Shown: positions 15,638-23,604, numbered from the stretch's first letter. The stretch: DNA of 29,660 nucleotides from JALYNX01 sp964608055 (GCA_964608055.1 CAZSMJ010000011.1:1-29660); one strand, 5' to 3'. Notes: generated from the sequence alone by a model not told the origin. A program made the numbers and translations.

Positions 15638-15668
15638 TTGAAAACGTTGTCGATATCGTTTTCGACAA
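15638..15668. promoter_or_regulatory. LacI-type operator cluster upstream of the regulator gene
   Basis: TGAAAACGTT (15639-15648) is identical to the left part of the operator at 16738. It is followed by overlapping dyads: GAAAACG (15640-15646) pairs with CGTTTTC (15657-15663), and TTGTCGA (15647-15653) pairs with TCGACAA (15662-15668). This suggests autoregulation by the LacI protein encoded at 15695. Confidence 0.65.
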
Positions 15669-15694
15669 TCAGGACGACCCTGAGGAGACTTGGC

Positions 15695-16693
15695 GTGCGA
15701 GCGACGATCGGAGACGTGGCAGCCCAGGCCGGTGTTTCCATTGCGACCGTCTCCAGAGTGGTGAATGGTCGCTACGGGGTGGCTCCAGGCACTTCTTCTC
15801 GGGTGCAGGCGGTGATCGCGGACCTCGGATACGAGTCGAGTCTGGTGGCGAGGAGCCTCCGCAGTCGTCGAACCAACGTCATCGGGATCATCGTCGCCGA
15901 CCTCGAACCATTCAGCGCCGAGCTTCTGAAGGGAGCTGCTCGGGCCATCCGGGGCACCGGGTATGAGCTGATCGTCTATTCCGGTGGTGGTCATGTCGAG
16001 GACGATGCCGGTTGGGAGCGTCGATATCTCTCGAGACTGAGCGGGACGCTGACCGACGGCACGATTCTGGTGACCCCATCTGTCGTCGATGTGAGCGCGA
16101 GTGGCCCAGTCGTTGCCGTCGACCCTCATGCCGGCTCGTCCGAGATGCCGACAGTTGACTCGGAGAATCTCCAGGGGGCCGTGGCCGCCACCGATTACCT
16201 GATCGAATTGGGGCACCGTCGCATCGGGTTCCTGGCGGGCCGAAGCGATCTGGAATCAGCTCGTCGACGCGAACGCGGATACCGAGAGGCTATCTCCAAG
16301 GCAGGGATTCCCTTTGATGCCGACCTGATCCGAATCGGTGGGTACACCGAAGAATCGGCGAGCTCCCCGGCACGGGAGTTGCTGATGATGACGGATCGCC
16401 CGACGGCGATCTTTGCGGCCAACGACGCCTCGGCCATCCAGACCATGCGGGTCGCCAGCGAACTGGGTCTGAAGGTTCCTGACGATCTCTCGGTCATCGG
16501 CTTTGACAACATCCCCGAGTCTGCCCTGACCACACCACCCCTGACCACCATCGATCAATCGATCCAACAGATGGGGTATGAAGCGGCCAAGCTCCTCGTC
16601 GGTCTCATCAACGAGCCCGACCGCGATCCGATCCACCTGACATTGCCAACCGAGTTGGTGGTCCGGCAGTCCTGCCGGGCCATATCCACCTGA
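15695..16693 (+). CDS. LacI-family transcriptional regulator of the glycoside island
   Basis: This 332-residue protein has an N-terminal LacI helix-turn-helix (TIGDVAAQAGVSIATVSRVV, residues 4-23), a hinge helix (YESSLVARSLRSRRTNVIGI) and a periplasmic-binding-protein-like sugar domain, including IFAANDASAIQTMRVASELG and LSVIGFDNIPESALTTPPLT. It should repress the transporter and glycosidase genes until an oligosaccharide-derived sugar binds. GTG 15695 was chosen for its ribosome-binding site GAGGAG (15682-15687) and because the DNA-binding domain begins there; the frame is open back to 15635 through the operator region. Its own promoter and that of the next gene carry related operators. Confidence 0.93.
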   Translation: MRATIGDVAAQAGVSIATVSRVVNGRYGVAPGTSSRVQAVIADLGYESSLVARSLRSRRTNVIGIIVADLEPFSAELLKGAARAIRGTGYELIVYSGGGHVEDDAGWERRYLSRLSGTLTDGTILVTPSVVDVSASGPVVAVDPHAGSSEMPTVDSENLQGAVAATDYLIELGHRRIGFLAGRSDLESARRRERGYREAISKAGIPFDADLIRIGGYTEESASSPARELLMMTDRPTAIFAANDASAIQTMRVASELGLKVPDDLSVIGFDNIPESALTTPPLTTIDQSIQQMGYEAAKLLVGLINEPDRDPIHLTLPTELVVRQSCRAIST

Positions 16694-16737
16694 GAGAACC
16701 CCGAGGAGGAACGAGTAGGAACTCGAACATGACCGAA

Positions 16738-16751
16738 TGAAAACGTTTACA
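16738..16751. promoter_or_regulatory. LacI-family operator in front of the sugar ABC operon
   Basis: TGAAAACGTTTACA differs at one position from the classical palindrome TGTAAACGTTTACA bound by LacI/CcpA-type regulators. It lies 45 bases after the regulator gene and 50 bases before the sugar-binding protein gene, where it can control the transporter and GH3 operon. Confidence 0.75.
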
Positions 16752-16801
16752 ACCAAACCCGTAGGAAGAGCCCTCGCACCAGCGCGGGAAGGAGAAGGCA
16801 C

Positions 16802-18169
16802 GTGAAACGAATACTCAGGAGACCGTTGGCCTTGCTGGCCATCCTGGTCCTCTTAGTCGCGGCGTGCGGCGATGGGACAGCCGACGAAACGACAACCACC
16901 GGGGAGCCAGGGGCCACAACGACCACCGGTGCCGGGGCCACGACCACGAGTGGGGCATCGGCCGAGCCGGTCACGATCGAGTGGTGGCACATCCAGAACA
17001 CCGATCCGATGATGACCGTGTGGGCCGACATGGCCAACGAGTTCATGGAGGCCAACCCCAACGTCACGATCAACATCACGGTGATGGAGAACGAGGCGTT
17101 CAAGGCGGCACTGCAGACCAACCTCCAGGCGGGGGAGGTCCCCGACCTGTTCCAGTCCTGGGGCGGTGGCGGTCTGCGTGAGCAGGTCGATGCCGGATTG
17201 GTCCAGGACATCACGGACTTGTCGTCGGGATTCATCGGCAATCTCAATGAAGGCGCGGTTGGCCTGTACCAGGTCGACGGTGTCCAATACGGCATACCGT
17301 TCAACTTGGGAATGGTCGGGTTCTGGTACAACAAGGACCTGTTCGCAGAGGCCGGGATCGACGCTCCACCGGCAACCTGGGATGAGTTCCTCGAGGACGT
17401 TCAGGCCCTCAAGGACGCCGGGATCACCCCGATTGCGGTTGGCGCCGGGGACAAGTGGCCGGCCCACTTCTACTACTCGTACCTGATGATCCGCGAGGGC
17501 GGGGAGGCCGCCATGGACCAGGTGACGACCGATCTCAACTTCAACACCCCAGAGTTCATCGAGGCGGGCAACCAGCTCCAGCGTCTGATCGACATGGAGC
17601 CGTTCCAGCCCGGATTCCTGGCCGCGCCATGGGATGCGCCAGATGGGGAGTCGGGAACTATCGGCACCGGGGCGGCTGCGATCAGCCTCATGGGCCAGTG
17701 GGGCCCGGGTGCCTATGCCAACCAGTCAGGGATAGGCACACCAGAGGATCCGATCGCCGACCGTCTGCCGGCTGAGTTCGGGTGGTTCCCATTCCCGGCG
17801 GTGGAAGGCGGAGCCGGTGCCGGGACCGACGGTTTCGGCGGCGGCGACGGCTTCGCTGTGGGCAAGGACGCCCCACCGGAGGCGGTGCAATTCCTGGAGT
17901 ACATCACCGGCCTCGACCAGGCGATCCGCGTCGGCGAGACCGGCACCACCCTCCCTGTGACCAAGGGCTCAGAGGTCTCGATCACGGATCCGTATCAGCT
18001 CGCGGTCCTCGAGGGACTGAGCCAGGCGAGCTTCGTACAGCTCTACCTGGACCAGTACTTCAGCCCCGAGCTCGGTGCAGCGGTGAATGACGCAGTGGCA
18101 ACGCTCTTCGCCGGCACGGCGACCCCGGAAGAAGTCGCCGAGGCCATAACCAACGCGGCCGCGGGCTGA
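16802..18169 (+). CDS. CUT1-type sugar ABC transporter substrate-binding lipoprotein
   Basis: This 455-residue lipoprotein has the signal peptide ILVLLVAACGD with Cys 22 as lipidation site, then a threonine/glycine-rich spacer to about residue 56. The family 1 solute-binding fold follows: VTIEWWHIQNTDPMMTVWAD, VPDLFQSWGGGGLREQVDAG, GVQYGIPFNLGMVGFWYNKD. This family delivers oligosaccharides to CUT1 permeases, and the neighbours point to xylan- or arabinan-derived oligosaccharides, though the exact ligand is inference. GTG 16802 has a good ribosome-binding site (GGAGAAGG, eight bases upstream). A LacI operator precedes it, and a strong hairpin separates it from the permease genes. Confidence 0.92.
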   Translation: MKRILRRPLALLAILVLLVAACGDGTADETTTTGEPGATTTTGAGATTTSGASAEPVTIEWWHIQNTDPMMTVWADMANEFMEANPNVTINITVMENEAFKAALQTNLQAGEVPDLFQSWGGGGLREQVDAGLVQDITDLSSGFIGNLNEGAVGLYQVDGVQYGIPFNLGMVGFWYNKDLFAEAGIDAPPATWDEFLEDVQALKDAGITPIAVGAGDKWPAHFYYSYLMIREGGEAAMDQVTTDLNFNTPEFIEAGNQLQRLIDMEPFQPGFLAAPWDAPDGESGTIGTGAAAISLMGQWGPGAYANQSGIGTPEDPIADRLPAEFGWFPFPAVEGGAGAGTDGFGGGDGFAVGKDAPPEAVQFLEYITGLDQAIRVGETGTTLPVTKGSEVSITDPYQLAVLEGLSQASFVQLYLDQYFSPELGAAVNDAVATLFAGTATPEEVAEAITNAAAG

Positions 18170-18199
18170 TCCGTCGGCCGTAGTCTGATTGGAAGTTGT

Positions 18200-18226
18200 G
18201 GAGGGCCGCTCATCTGGCGGCCCTCC
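18200..18226 (+). terminator. Intercistronic hairpin between binding protein and permease genes
   Basis: GGAGGGCCGC (18200-18209) and GCGGCCCTCC (18217-18226) form a perfect ten-base-pair GC-rich stem with a seven-base loop, 30 bases after the lipoprotein stop. No T tract follows, so it may act as a partial terminator or as an RNA-stabilising structure that favours expression of the binding protein over the permeases. Confidence 0.65.
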
Positions 18227-18245
18227 ATCAACCTCGAGCCAAATA

Positions 18246-19187
18246 GTGACCACGCAGAACAACACCACCTCGGGTCGAAACCGTCGGGTCAAGGGAGCCC
18301 CTGGGATCGCCCCCTGGCCCGTGATCGTCGGCTTCCTGTTGCCGGCCCTCGCCCTGTATGCGGTCTTCGTCCTCTACCCGATCACCCAGAGCATCCGCTA
18401 TAGCGGTTTCGACTGGAACGGATTGGAGCCCCTGACCAACTGGGTGGGGCTCGAAAACTTCAAGACTGCCTTCTCGGACCCGCTGTTCATCGAGGCCATC
18501 CAGCACAACGCCATCATCATCGGGCTCTCGCTGCTGCTCCAGATCCCGTTCGCCGTGGCGCTGGCAGTCCTAATCAGTCGTAATTTGAAGGGCAAAGGGG
18601 TGTTCCGAACCATGTACTTCGCCCCCTACGTGCTCTCCGAAGTCGTCACCGGTGTGGTCTGGCGTCAGATCTACCGCCCCTCAGGGCTCTTCGACCAGAT
18701 CCTGGCCTCGGCCGGGGGGCAGGGCCTGACTCGTGAGTGGCTAGCCGACCCCAAGATCGTTCTCTACAGCCTCTTCTTCGTGATCTCGTGGAAGTACTTC
18801 GGATTCCACATGGTGCTGATCCTCGCCGGGCTGCAGCTGATCCCCACCGAACTGGAGGAGGCCGCCGCCATCGACGGCGCCACCTGGTGGCAGGGCTTTC
18901 GCTACGTGACCTTGCCGCTCTTGGGCCCCACAATCCGGGTCTCCATGTTCCTCTCCATCATCGGCGCCCTCCAGCTGTTCGACTTGATCTGGGTGACGAC
19001 CAGGGGTGGGCCGGTGAACGCCTCCTCGACCATGGCCACCTATCTGGTCGATTGGGGTTTCCGGCGTGGGCAATTCGGATACGCCAGCGCGGTCTCGGTG
19101 ATCGTGTTCGGCCTTTCCCTGATCGTTGCCCTCTCCTACCAGCGCTTCGTCCTCCGGCGTGATCTTCAAGGAGCATTGACTGGCTGA
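18246..19187 (+). CDS. Sugar ABC transporter permease, MalF type
   Basis: This 313-residue inner-membrane protein has six hydrophobic helices, the first being VIVGFLLPALALYAVFVLYP (about 28-47). The ATPase-contact loop is EEAAAIDGATWWQGFRYVTL (about 200-220), typical of CUT1 permeases. GTG 18246 was chosen because it lies after the hairpin at 18200-18226; the frame reaches back to 18189 through that structure. It pairs with the permease that begins two bases after its stop. No ATPase gene is present in this operon, as is common for CUT1 systems that share an MsmK/MsiK-type ATPase. Confidence 0.9.
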   Translation: MTTQNNTTSGRNRRVKGAPGIAPWPVIVGFLLPALALYAVFVLYPITQSIRYSGFDWNGLEPLTNWVGLENFKTAFSDPLFIEAIQHNAIIIGLSLLLQIPFAVALAVLISRNLKGKGVFRTMYFAPYVLSEVVTGVVWRQIYRPSGLFDQILASAGGQGLTREWLADPKIVLYSLFFVISWKYFGFHMVLILAGLQLIPTELEEAAAIDGATWWQGFRYVTLPLLGPTIRVSMFLSIIGALQLFDLIWVTTRGGPVNASSTMATYLVDWGFRRGQFGYASAVSVIVFGLSLIVALSYQRFVLRRDLQGALTG

Positions 19188-19188
19188 C

Positions 19189-20046
19189 ATGGCGAGCTCG
19201 ATCACCGCCCCCTCCCCGTCACCGACGCGTCGATTCGGACGAGTCCTTCTCTATGTGGTGGCAATCGCGGTGCTCTTGGTGATCATCATCCCGCTCACCT
19301 TCTCGATCTTTGGTGGGTTCCGGAGCAACGGCCAACTGGCGGCAGACCCGGTGGGATTGCCTGACCCCTGGGTCTTCAACAACTATCGGACGACGTTGAC
19401 CAACCCCGATTTCTACGCACAAGTCAAAAACAGCGTGATCATCGCCCTGGTGGCCACCATCCTCGTGCTTCCCGCCGCCTCCCTCGCCGCCTTCGTCATT
19501 GCTCGCTACCGATTCCGGGGGCGGGAAGTGATCTACACACTCTTCACGCTCGGTCTCTTGTTCCCGGTGGCGGTGGCGATCCTCCCCCTCTTCATCACGC
19601 TCCGTCAGACCGGATTGCTCAACAACCCACTCGGTGTCGCACTACCCCAGGCGGCTTTCGGTTTGCCTCTCTCGATCGTGATCCTGCGGCCATTTTTCCG
19701 CAGCATTCCACGCGATCTCGAGGATGCCGCGGCCATCGACGGTTGCGGGCCACTGCGCTTCTATTGGTCGATCATGCTCCCCTTGTCGCGTCCGGTGCTG
19801 AGCACAATCGCGGTCCTCACCATCGTCGGGAGTTGGAATGCCTTCCTGCTCCCGCTCCTGGTGCTGATCCAACCCGAGCAATGGACGCTTCCGATCGGGG
19901 TCAACAACATCTCGGCCCAGTACGTCACCGACACTGCCATGATCCTGGCCTACACGACATTGGCGATGATTCCCGCTCTGATCTTCTACTTCGTCGCTCA
20001 ACGGCAGATCGTGAGCGGTCTGACCGCGGGAGGGGTCAAGGGATGA
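19189..20046 (+). CDS. Sugar ABC transporter permease, MalG type
   Basis: This 285-residue membrane protein has six helices; the first is VLLYVVAIAVLLVIIIPLTF (about 19-38). The coupling loop is LEDAAAIDGCGPLRFYWSIM (about 176-195), the second member of a CUT1 permease pair. ATG 19189 starts two bases after the stop of the MalF-type gene, and its own stop overlaps the GH3 start as ATGA. Transport and hydrolysis are thus translationally coupled. Together with the lipoprotein it should import oligosaccharides for the cytoplasmic GH51 and GH3 enzymes. Confidence 0.92.
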   Translation: MASSITAPSPSPTRRFGRVLLYVVAIAVLLVIIIPLTFSIFGGFRSNGQLAADPVGLPDPWVFNNYRTTLTNPDFYAQVKNSVIIALVATILVLPAASLAAFVIARYRFRGREVIYTLFTLGLLFPVAVAILPLFITLRQTGLLNNPLGVALPQAAFGLPLSIVILRPFFRSIPRDLEDAAAIDGCGPLRFYWSIMLPLSRPVLSTIAVLTIVGSWNAFLLPLLVLIQPEQWTLPIGVNNISAQYVTDTAMILAYTTLAMIPALIFYFVAQRQIVSGLTAGGVKG

Positions 20047-22415
20047 CCGCCCTCACCATCGACGGGCAGCAGCCGCTCTACCGCGATCCGGACCTGCCGG
20101 TGCCCGAACGGGTGGAGGATCTGCTCGAGCGAATGACACCGGACGAGAAGATCGCCCAATTGGGAAGTGCTTGGATATTTCAGCTCCTCGATGGCGGCGT
20201 CCTTTCGCCCGGGAAGGCCGGGGAGTTGTTGCAGAATGGGTTGGGACACGTAACCAGGGTCTCGGGCGCGAGCAATCTCGATGCCGAAGCGGCGGCGAGA
20301 GTCGCCAACTCCATCCAGGAGTTCCTGGTGAACGAGACCCGCCTCGGAATACCCGCCATCATCCACGAGGAGATCTGCTCCGGGTTGATGGCCCGCGACT
20401 CGACCGTGTTCCCCCAGGCGATCGGGGTGGCCAGCACCTGGGAGCCGGCCCTTGCCCAGGCCATGGCCGATGTGGTTCGGGTGCAGATGAGGGCGATGGG
20501 CGCCCATCAGGGCCTCTCACCAGTGCTGGACATCTGTCGCGATCCGCGTTGGGGTCGAGCCGAGGAGACCTTTGGCGAGGACCCTTACCTGGTGGCGACC
20601 ATGGGTGTCGCCTTCGTCCGCGGGCTCCAGGGCGATCAACTGACGGACGGTGTGCTGGCAACCGCAAAGCATTTCGTGGGTTACGGCGCCTCGGAAGGGG
20701 GGCTGAACTGGGCGCCGGCCCAAATCCCCGCTCGTGAGCTGCGCGAGGTGTACCTGCACCCATTCGAAGCTGTGGTGAAGACCGCCAACTTGCAGTCGGT
20801 GATGAACGGCTATCACGAGATCGACGGAGTGCCTTGCGCCGCCGACGGGGACCTCCTGACAGGTCTGCTTCGTGACACGTGGGGTTTCGAAGGCTCGGTG
20901 GTCTCGGATTACTTCGCCGTGCGCCAGCTGGCCGACTACCACCATCTCGCCGAGGACGGCGCTGGGGCCGCGTCGATCGCACTATCCGCGGGTGTGGACG
21001 TCGAGCTGCCCAGCACCGACTGTTATGGGAGCCCTCTTCTGGAGGCGGTCAGATCCGGCGCGGTCAGCCAGGGGACCGTGGACACCGCGGTGCGAAGGGT
21101 TTTGGGAGCCAAATTCGAACTTGGGTTGTTCGAGCATCCCTTTGTCGCTCCCGATGGGCTCTCCTCGGTGGTCGACACCGCATCACACCAGGAATTGGCG
21201 CGCAGAATCGCACACAAGAGCATGATTCTGCTCAAGAACGATGGCGTCCTCCCACTGCGCCCCGAAGTGGGGTCGATTGCGGTGATAGGGCCCAACGCCA
21301 ACGCTGCCCGGAACATGTTCGGCGATTACACCTACCCAGCCCACATCGAGTCTCTCTTGGAGATGCGTGACAGAGAGAACGTCTTCTCCATACCCCTTCC
21401 GGACGACGCCGTGGTTGATGATCCATCTCTAAACGTTCCGACGGTGCTCGAGGTCTTGAGCGACCGATTGGGCACCAAGGTGCGCTTCGCGGCCGGCTGT
21501 GACGTCCAAACCGATTCGCGAGACGGGTTCGAGGAGGCCGTCGCCCTCGCCGCCGGGTCGGAAGTAGCGATCTTGGTGATGGGCGACAAGTCTGGGCTCA
21601 CCGAGGACTGCACGAGTGGCGAGGGCAGGGACCGCTCATCTCTCGACCTCCCAGGGGCACAAGAGGACCTGATACGCGCCGTGGTCGCCACGGGGACACC
21701 TGTGATCTTGGTCCTGGTCGCCGGGAGACCGACAGCAAGCGCATGGGCCCACGAGCAGTGCGCTGCGGTCATTGCGGCGTGGCTTCCGGGCCAAGAGGGG
21801 GCGGCAGCCATCACCGATGCGCTCACCGGAGAGTTCAACCCAGGTGGGAAGTTGGCGATGTCCCATCCCCGATCGGTGGGTCAGATTCCGGTCTTCTACG
21901 GCCACAAGGTTTCGGGTGGGCGCTCCCATTGGAAGGGCGACTACGTCGATGGGCCGGTAGCACCCCTCTATCCGTTCGGGCATGGTCTCAGTTACACCAC
22001 ATTCGAGCTTTCGAACGTCGGAGTGACGAGCGGGGAAGTCGGATGGAATCACACAGTCGCCGTCACTGCCCGCGTGACGAACACCGGGCAGCGGGATGGG
22101 GACGAGGTCGTCCAGTTGTACATTCGCGATCCGAGGGCCAGTGTCACCAGACCGGTGCTCGAGTTGAAGGCCTTCACCAGAGTCGAGCTACCTGTCGGTG
22201 GCTCGACTCAAATCACATTCAGGCTCCCGGTCGGCCAGATCGGGTTTCACGACCACGACCTCCGATATGTGGTGGAACCGGGACGGATCGATGTCTTCCT
22301 CGGGACATCGTCGGCCGACCTGGTCGAAGCCGGCTCCTTCACCGTGGTGCCCGACCCTTCAGGCCGCCCAACTCAGAAGGTATTCGACGGTACTGTCGAG
22401 GTCAGCGGCGTCTAA
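20043..22415 (+). CDS. GH3 beta-glycosidase (beta-xylosidase / beta-glucosidase type)
   Basis: This 790-residue enzyme has the GH3 N-terminal barrel (substrate-binding RDPRWGRAEETFGEDPYLVA near 165; KHFVGYG near 209) with the nucleophile Asp 289 in VVSDYFAV. The alpha/beta sandwich domain follows from about 390 (SIAVIGPNANAARNMFGDYT), then a fibronectin-III-like domain at about 665-770 (VVQLYIRDPRASVTRPVLEL). No signal peptide is present, so it is cytoplasmic. Next to a GH51 arabinofuranosidase, beta-xylosidase or mixed xylosidase/glucosidase activity is most likely; sequence alone does not decide it. ATG 20043 overlaps the permease stop by four bases. Its stop overlaps that of the convergent CBS gene. 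Confidence 0.92.
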   Translation: MTALTIDGQQPLYRDPDLPVPERVEDLLERMTPDEKIAQLGSAWIFQLLDGGVLSPGKAGELLQNGLGHVTRVSGASNLDAEAAARVANSIQEFLVNETRLGIPAIIHEEICSGLMARDSTVFPQAIGVASTWEPALAQAMADVVRVQMRAMGAHQGLSPVLDICRDPRWGRAEETFGEDPYLVATMGVAFVRGLQGDQLTDGVLATAKHFVGYGASEGGLNWAPAQIPARELREVYLHPFEAVVKTANLQSVMNGYHEIDGVPCAADGDLLTGLLRDTWGFEGSVVSDYFAVRQLADYHHLAEDGAGAASIALSAGVDVELPSTDCYGSPLLEAVRSGAVSQGTVDTAVRRVLGAKFELGLFEHPFVAPDGLSSVVDTASHQELARRIAHKSMILLKNDGVLPLRPEVGSIAVIGPNANAARNMFGDYTYPAHIESLLEMRDRENVFSIPLPDDAVVDDPSLNVPTVLEVLSDRLGTKVRFAAGCDVQTDSRDGFEEAVALAAGSEVAILVMGDKSGLTEDCTSGEGRDRSSLDLPGAQEDLIRAVVATGTPVILVLVAGRPTASAWAHEQCAAVIAAWLPGQEGAAAITDALTGEFNPGGKLAMSHPRSVGQIPVFYGHKVSGGRSHWKGDYVDGPVAPLYPFGHGLSYTTFELSNVGVTSGEVGWNHTVAVTARVTNTGQRDGDEVVQLYIRDPRASVTRPVLELKAFTRVELPVGGSTQITFRLPVGQIGFHDHDLRYVVEPGRIDVFLGTSSADLVEAGSFTVVPDPSGRPTQKVFDGTVEVSGV

Positions 22416-22834
22416 TTGTTGGGCGGCGCGTCACTGATGTCGGCGAGCGTCGAGCCCGTCTGGTGCTCGATTGACAGGTCACCCAGGGTCACGATTCCGA
22501 CCAAACGCTCATCGTCGATGACGGGAAGCCTTCTGATCTTGTGGTCGCGCATCAGGTCGAGAGCGGTTTCGACAGACTCATCCGGCGCAATCGAGACGAC
22601 TTCTTGGTGGAGGATGCTGTCCACCCGGACCTCGGCTGGATCGACTCCATCGGCAAGGGCTCGAACGACGAGGTCGCGATCAGTGACGATTCCGGCGACT
22701 CTTCCGCTCTCGTCCAGAACGATCACGTCCCCGATGTCGGCATCCCGCATGATCCGGGCCGCGTCCTCGATAGTTGCCTGACCTCGAACAGTCCGAGGGT
22801 CGGTCGTCATCATTTCATCGATGGTTTGAGGCAT
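22412..22834 (-). CDS. CBS-domain pair protein
   Basis: This 140-residue soluble protein consists of two CBS motifs (MMTTDPRTVRGQATIEDAAR then VIVLDESGRVAGIVTDRDLV; and LHQEVVSIAPDESVETALDL then RRLPVIDDERLVGIVTLGDL). Such stand-alone pairs bind adenine nucleotides and are often found in stress or hypoxia regulons. ATG 22834 was preferred because AAGGAGAG lies five bases upstream; ATG 22855 is in frame. The gene follows the metallothionein gene on the same strand after 42 bases, so both could be read from the SigF-type promoter at 23047-23072. It overlaps the GH3 stop by four bases. Confidence 0.88.
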   Translation of the reverse strand: MPQTIDEMMTTDPRTVRGQATIEDAARIMRDADIGDVIVLDESGRVAGIVTDRDLVVRALADGVDPAEVRVDSILHQEVVSIAPDESVETALDLMRDHKIRRLPVIDDERLVGIVTLGDLSIEHQTGSTLADISDAPPNN

Positions 22835-22876
22835 GGTCTCTCCTTGGTTTTTCACAATGTCCTCCTGGCTCGACTC

Positions 22877-23014
22877 TCAGCCCGCCCTGGCGTCGCACTC
22901 AGCGTGCTCGCAACTGCAAAACGGCCCGCTGCTCACACTGGTCCGACAGTTCTCGCTACAGAAGTGGCTGCCGTCCAGCACCTGACAGGTGCAGGGCGCA
23001 TGGCTACAGAACAA
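22877..23014 (-). CDS. Bacterial metallothionein
   Basis: This 45-residue protein begins MFCSHAPCTCQVLDGSHFCS and has nine cysteines in the arrangement CxxxxCxC, CxxxC, CxC, C plus three histidines, as in short SmtA-like metallothioneins that bind zinc, cadmium or copper. TTG 23014 was chosen because AGGAGG lies five bases before it. It also lies downstream of the expected start of the SigF-type promoter, whose -10 element overlaps the more obvious ATG at 23047. If that promoter is the only one, the longer protein cannot be made from it. The gene leads a probable operon with the CBS gene and is divergent from the 151-residue unknown protein. Confidence 0.8.
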   Translation of the reverse strand: MFCSHAPCTCQVLDGSHFCSENCRTSVSSGPFCSCEHAECDARAG

Positions 23015-23046
23015 CTGCTCCTCCTTTGTGTGCGTCGCAAGCGACA

Positions 23047-23072
23047 TACCCCCCATCAGTGGAGTCGAAACC
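23047..23072 (-). promoter_or_regulatory. SigF/SigB-type promoter of the metallothionein-CBS operon
   Basis: On the minus strand GGTTT (23072-23068), a 16-base spacer and GGGTA (23051-23047, followed by T) match the SigF consensus exactly. Transcription should start near 23039, giving a leader of about 25 bases with a strong AGGAGG site before TTG 23014. Confidence 0.75.
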
Positions 23073-23081
23073 GGATTTCTG

Positions 23082-23107
23082 GGTTTGGGGCCCGGTGAGT
23101 CGGGGTA
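23082..23107 (+). promoter_or_regulatory. SigF/SigB-type promoter of the 151-residue protein
   Basis: GGTTT (23082-23086), a 16-base spacer and GGGTA (23103-23107) match the SigF consensus exactly. The start of transcription would fall about five bases before ATG 23119. Its -35 element is nine bases from the -35 element of the divergent metallothionein promoter. Confidence 0.75.
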
Positions 23108-23118
23108 GGCGAGACGAC

Positions 23119-23574
23119 ATGAGTGAGAATCCCGACCAACCCCACGATTTCTCGAACACAGTGATTGCCATCGTCGAGACGGCGTCACATGTCGACGCCG
23201 TGCTCGACTCACTGACCGCGGCAGGGCTGCAGGCTGAGGTCCTTCGTGGCGAGTCTGGGCGCTCCCACCTCGATGCCGACCCGGATGCCGGACTCGTCTC
23301 CAAGCTGCGACACCTTGCCCGCGCCTTCGGTGACGAGACCAGGATCCTCAACCACCTCGACAATGCCCTCGCCAAAGGAATGACCGTCATCTCGGTGGAG
23401 GTCGAACCCGACCAGGCATCAACGGCAGGCACGATTCTCGAACAACACCACGGCAAGTACCTCTGGCGGTTCGGAGAGTGGAGTTTCAACCGAATCGGAA
23501 CCGGCGACGAGGCGGGTGAAGAAGAAGGAGAGGACGCTGGCGGGGAGACAACGCCGGGGAGGAATCGAGAATAG
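23119..23574 (+). CDS. Unknown soluble protein with acidic tail, SigF-type promoter
   Basis: This 151-residue protein has a globular part that looks like an alpha/beta fold: a strand (NTVIAIVETASHVDAVLDSL), a helix and a strand AAGLQAEVLRGESG. A helical segment follows (VSKLRHLARAFGDETRILNH), then MTVISVEVEPDQA, a helix, and KYLWRFGEWSFNRIG. The last 25 residues are a Glu/Gly-rich disordered tail. The arrangement resembles small stress proteins that recur in actinobacterial regulons, but I cannot name a family. ATG 23119 lies 11 bases after an exact SigF-type -10 element and has only a weak ribosome-binding site. The stop is followed by a strong bidirectional terminator. Confidence 0.7.
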   Translation: MSENPDQPHDFSNTVIAIVETASHVDAVLDSLTAAGLQAEVLRGESGRSHLDADPDAGLVSKLRHLARAFGDETRILNHLDNALAKGMTVISVEVEPDQASTAGTILEQHHGKYLWRFGEWSFNRIGTGDEAGEEEGEDAGGETTPGRNRE

Positions 23575-23604
23575 GACAACCGAGCCAGGAGATGAACCAG
23601 GCAA

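Noticed and set aside
19743..20042. 100-residue N-terminal extension of the GH3 frame
   Set aside because: It is a shadow of the MalG-type permease gene; GH3 homology begins at ATG 20043.
22541..23118. Long plus-strand frames through the CBS and metallothionein genes
   Set aside because: They are antisense to clear CBS and cysteine-rich coding sequences; only the part from ATG 23119 is kept as a gene.
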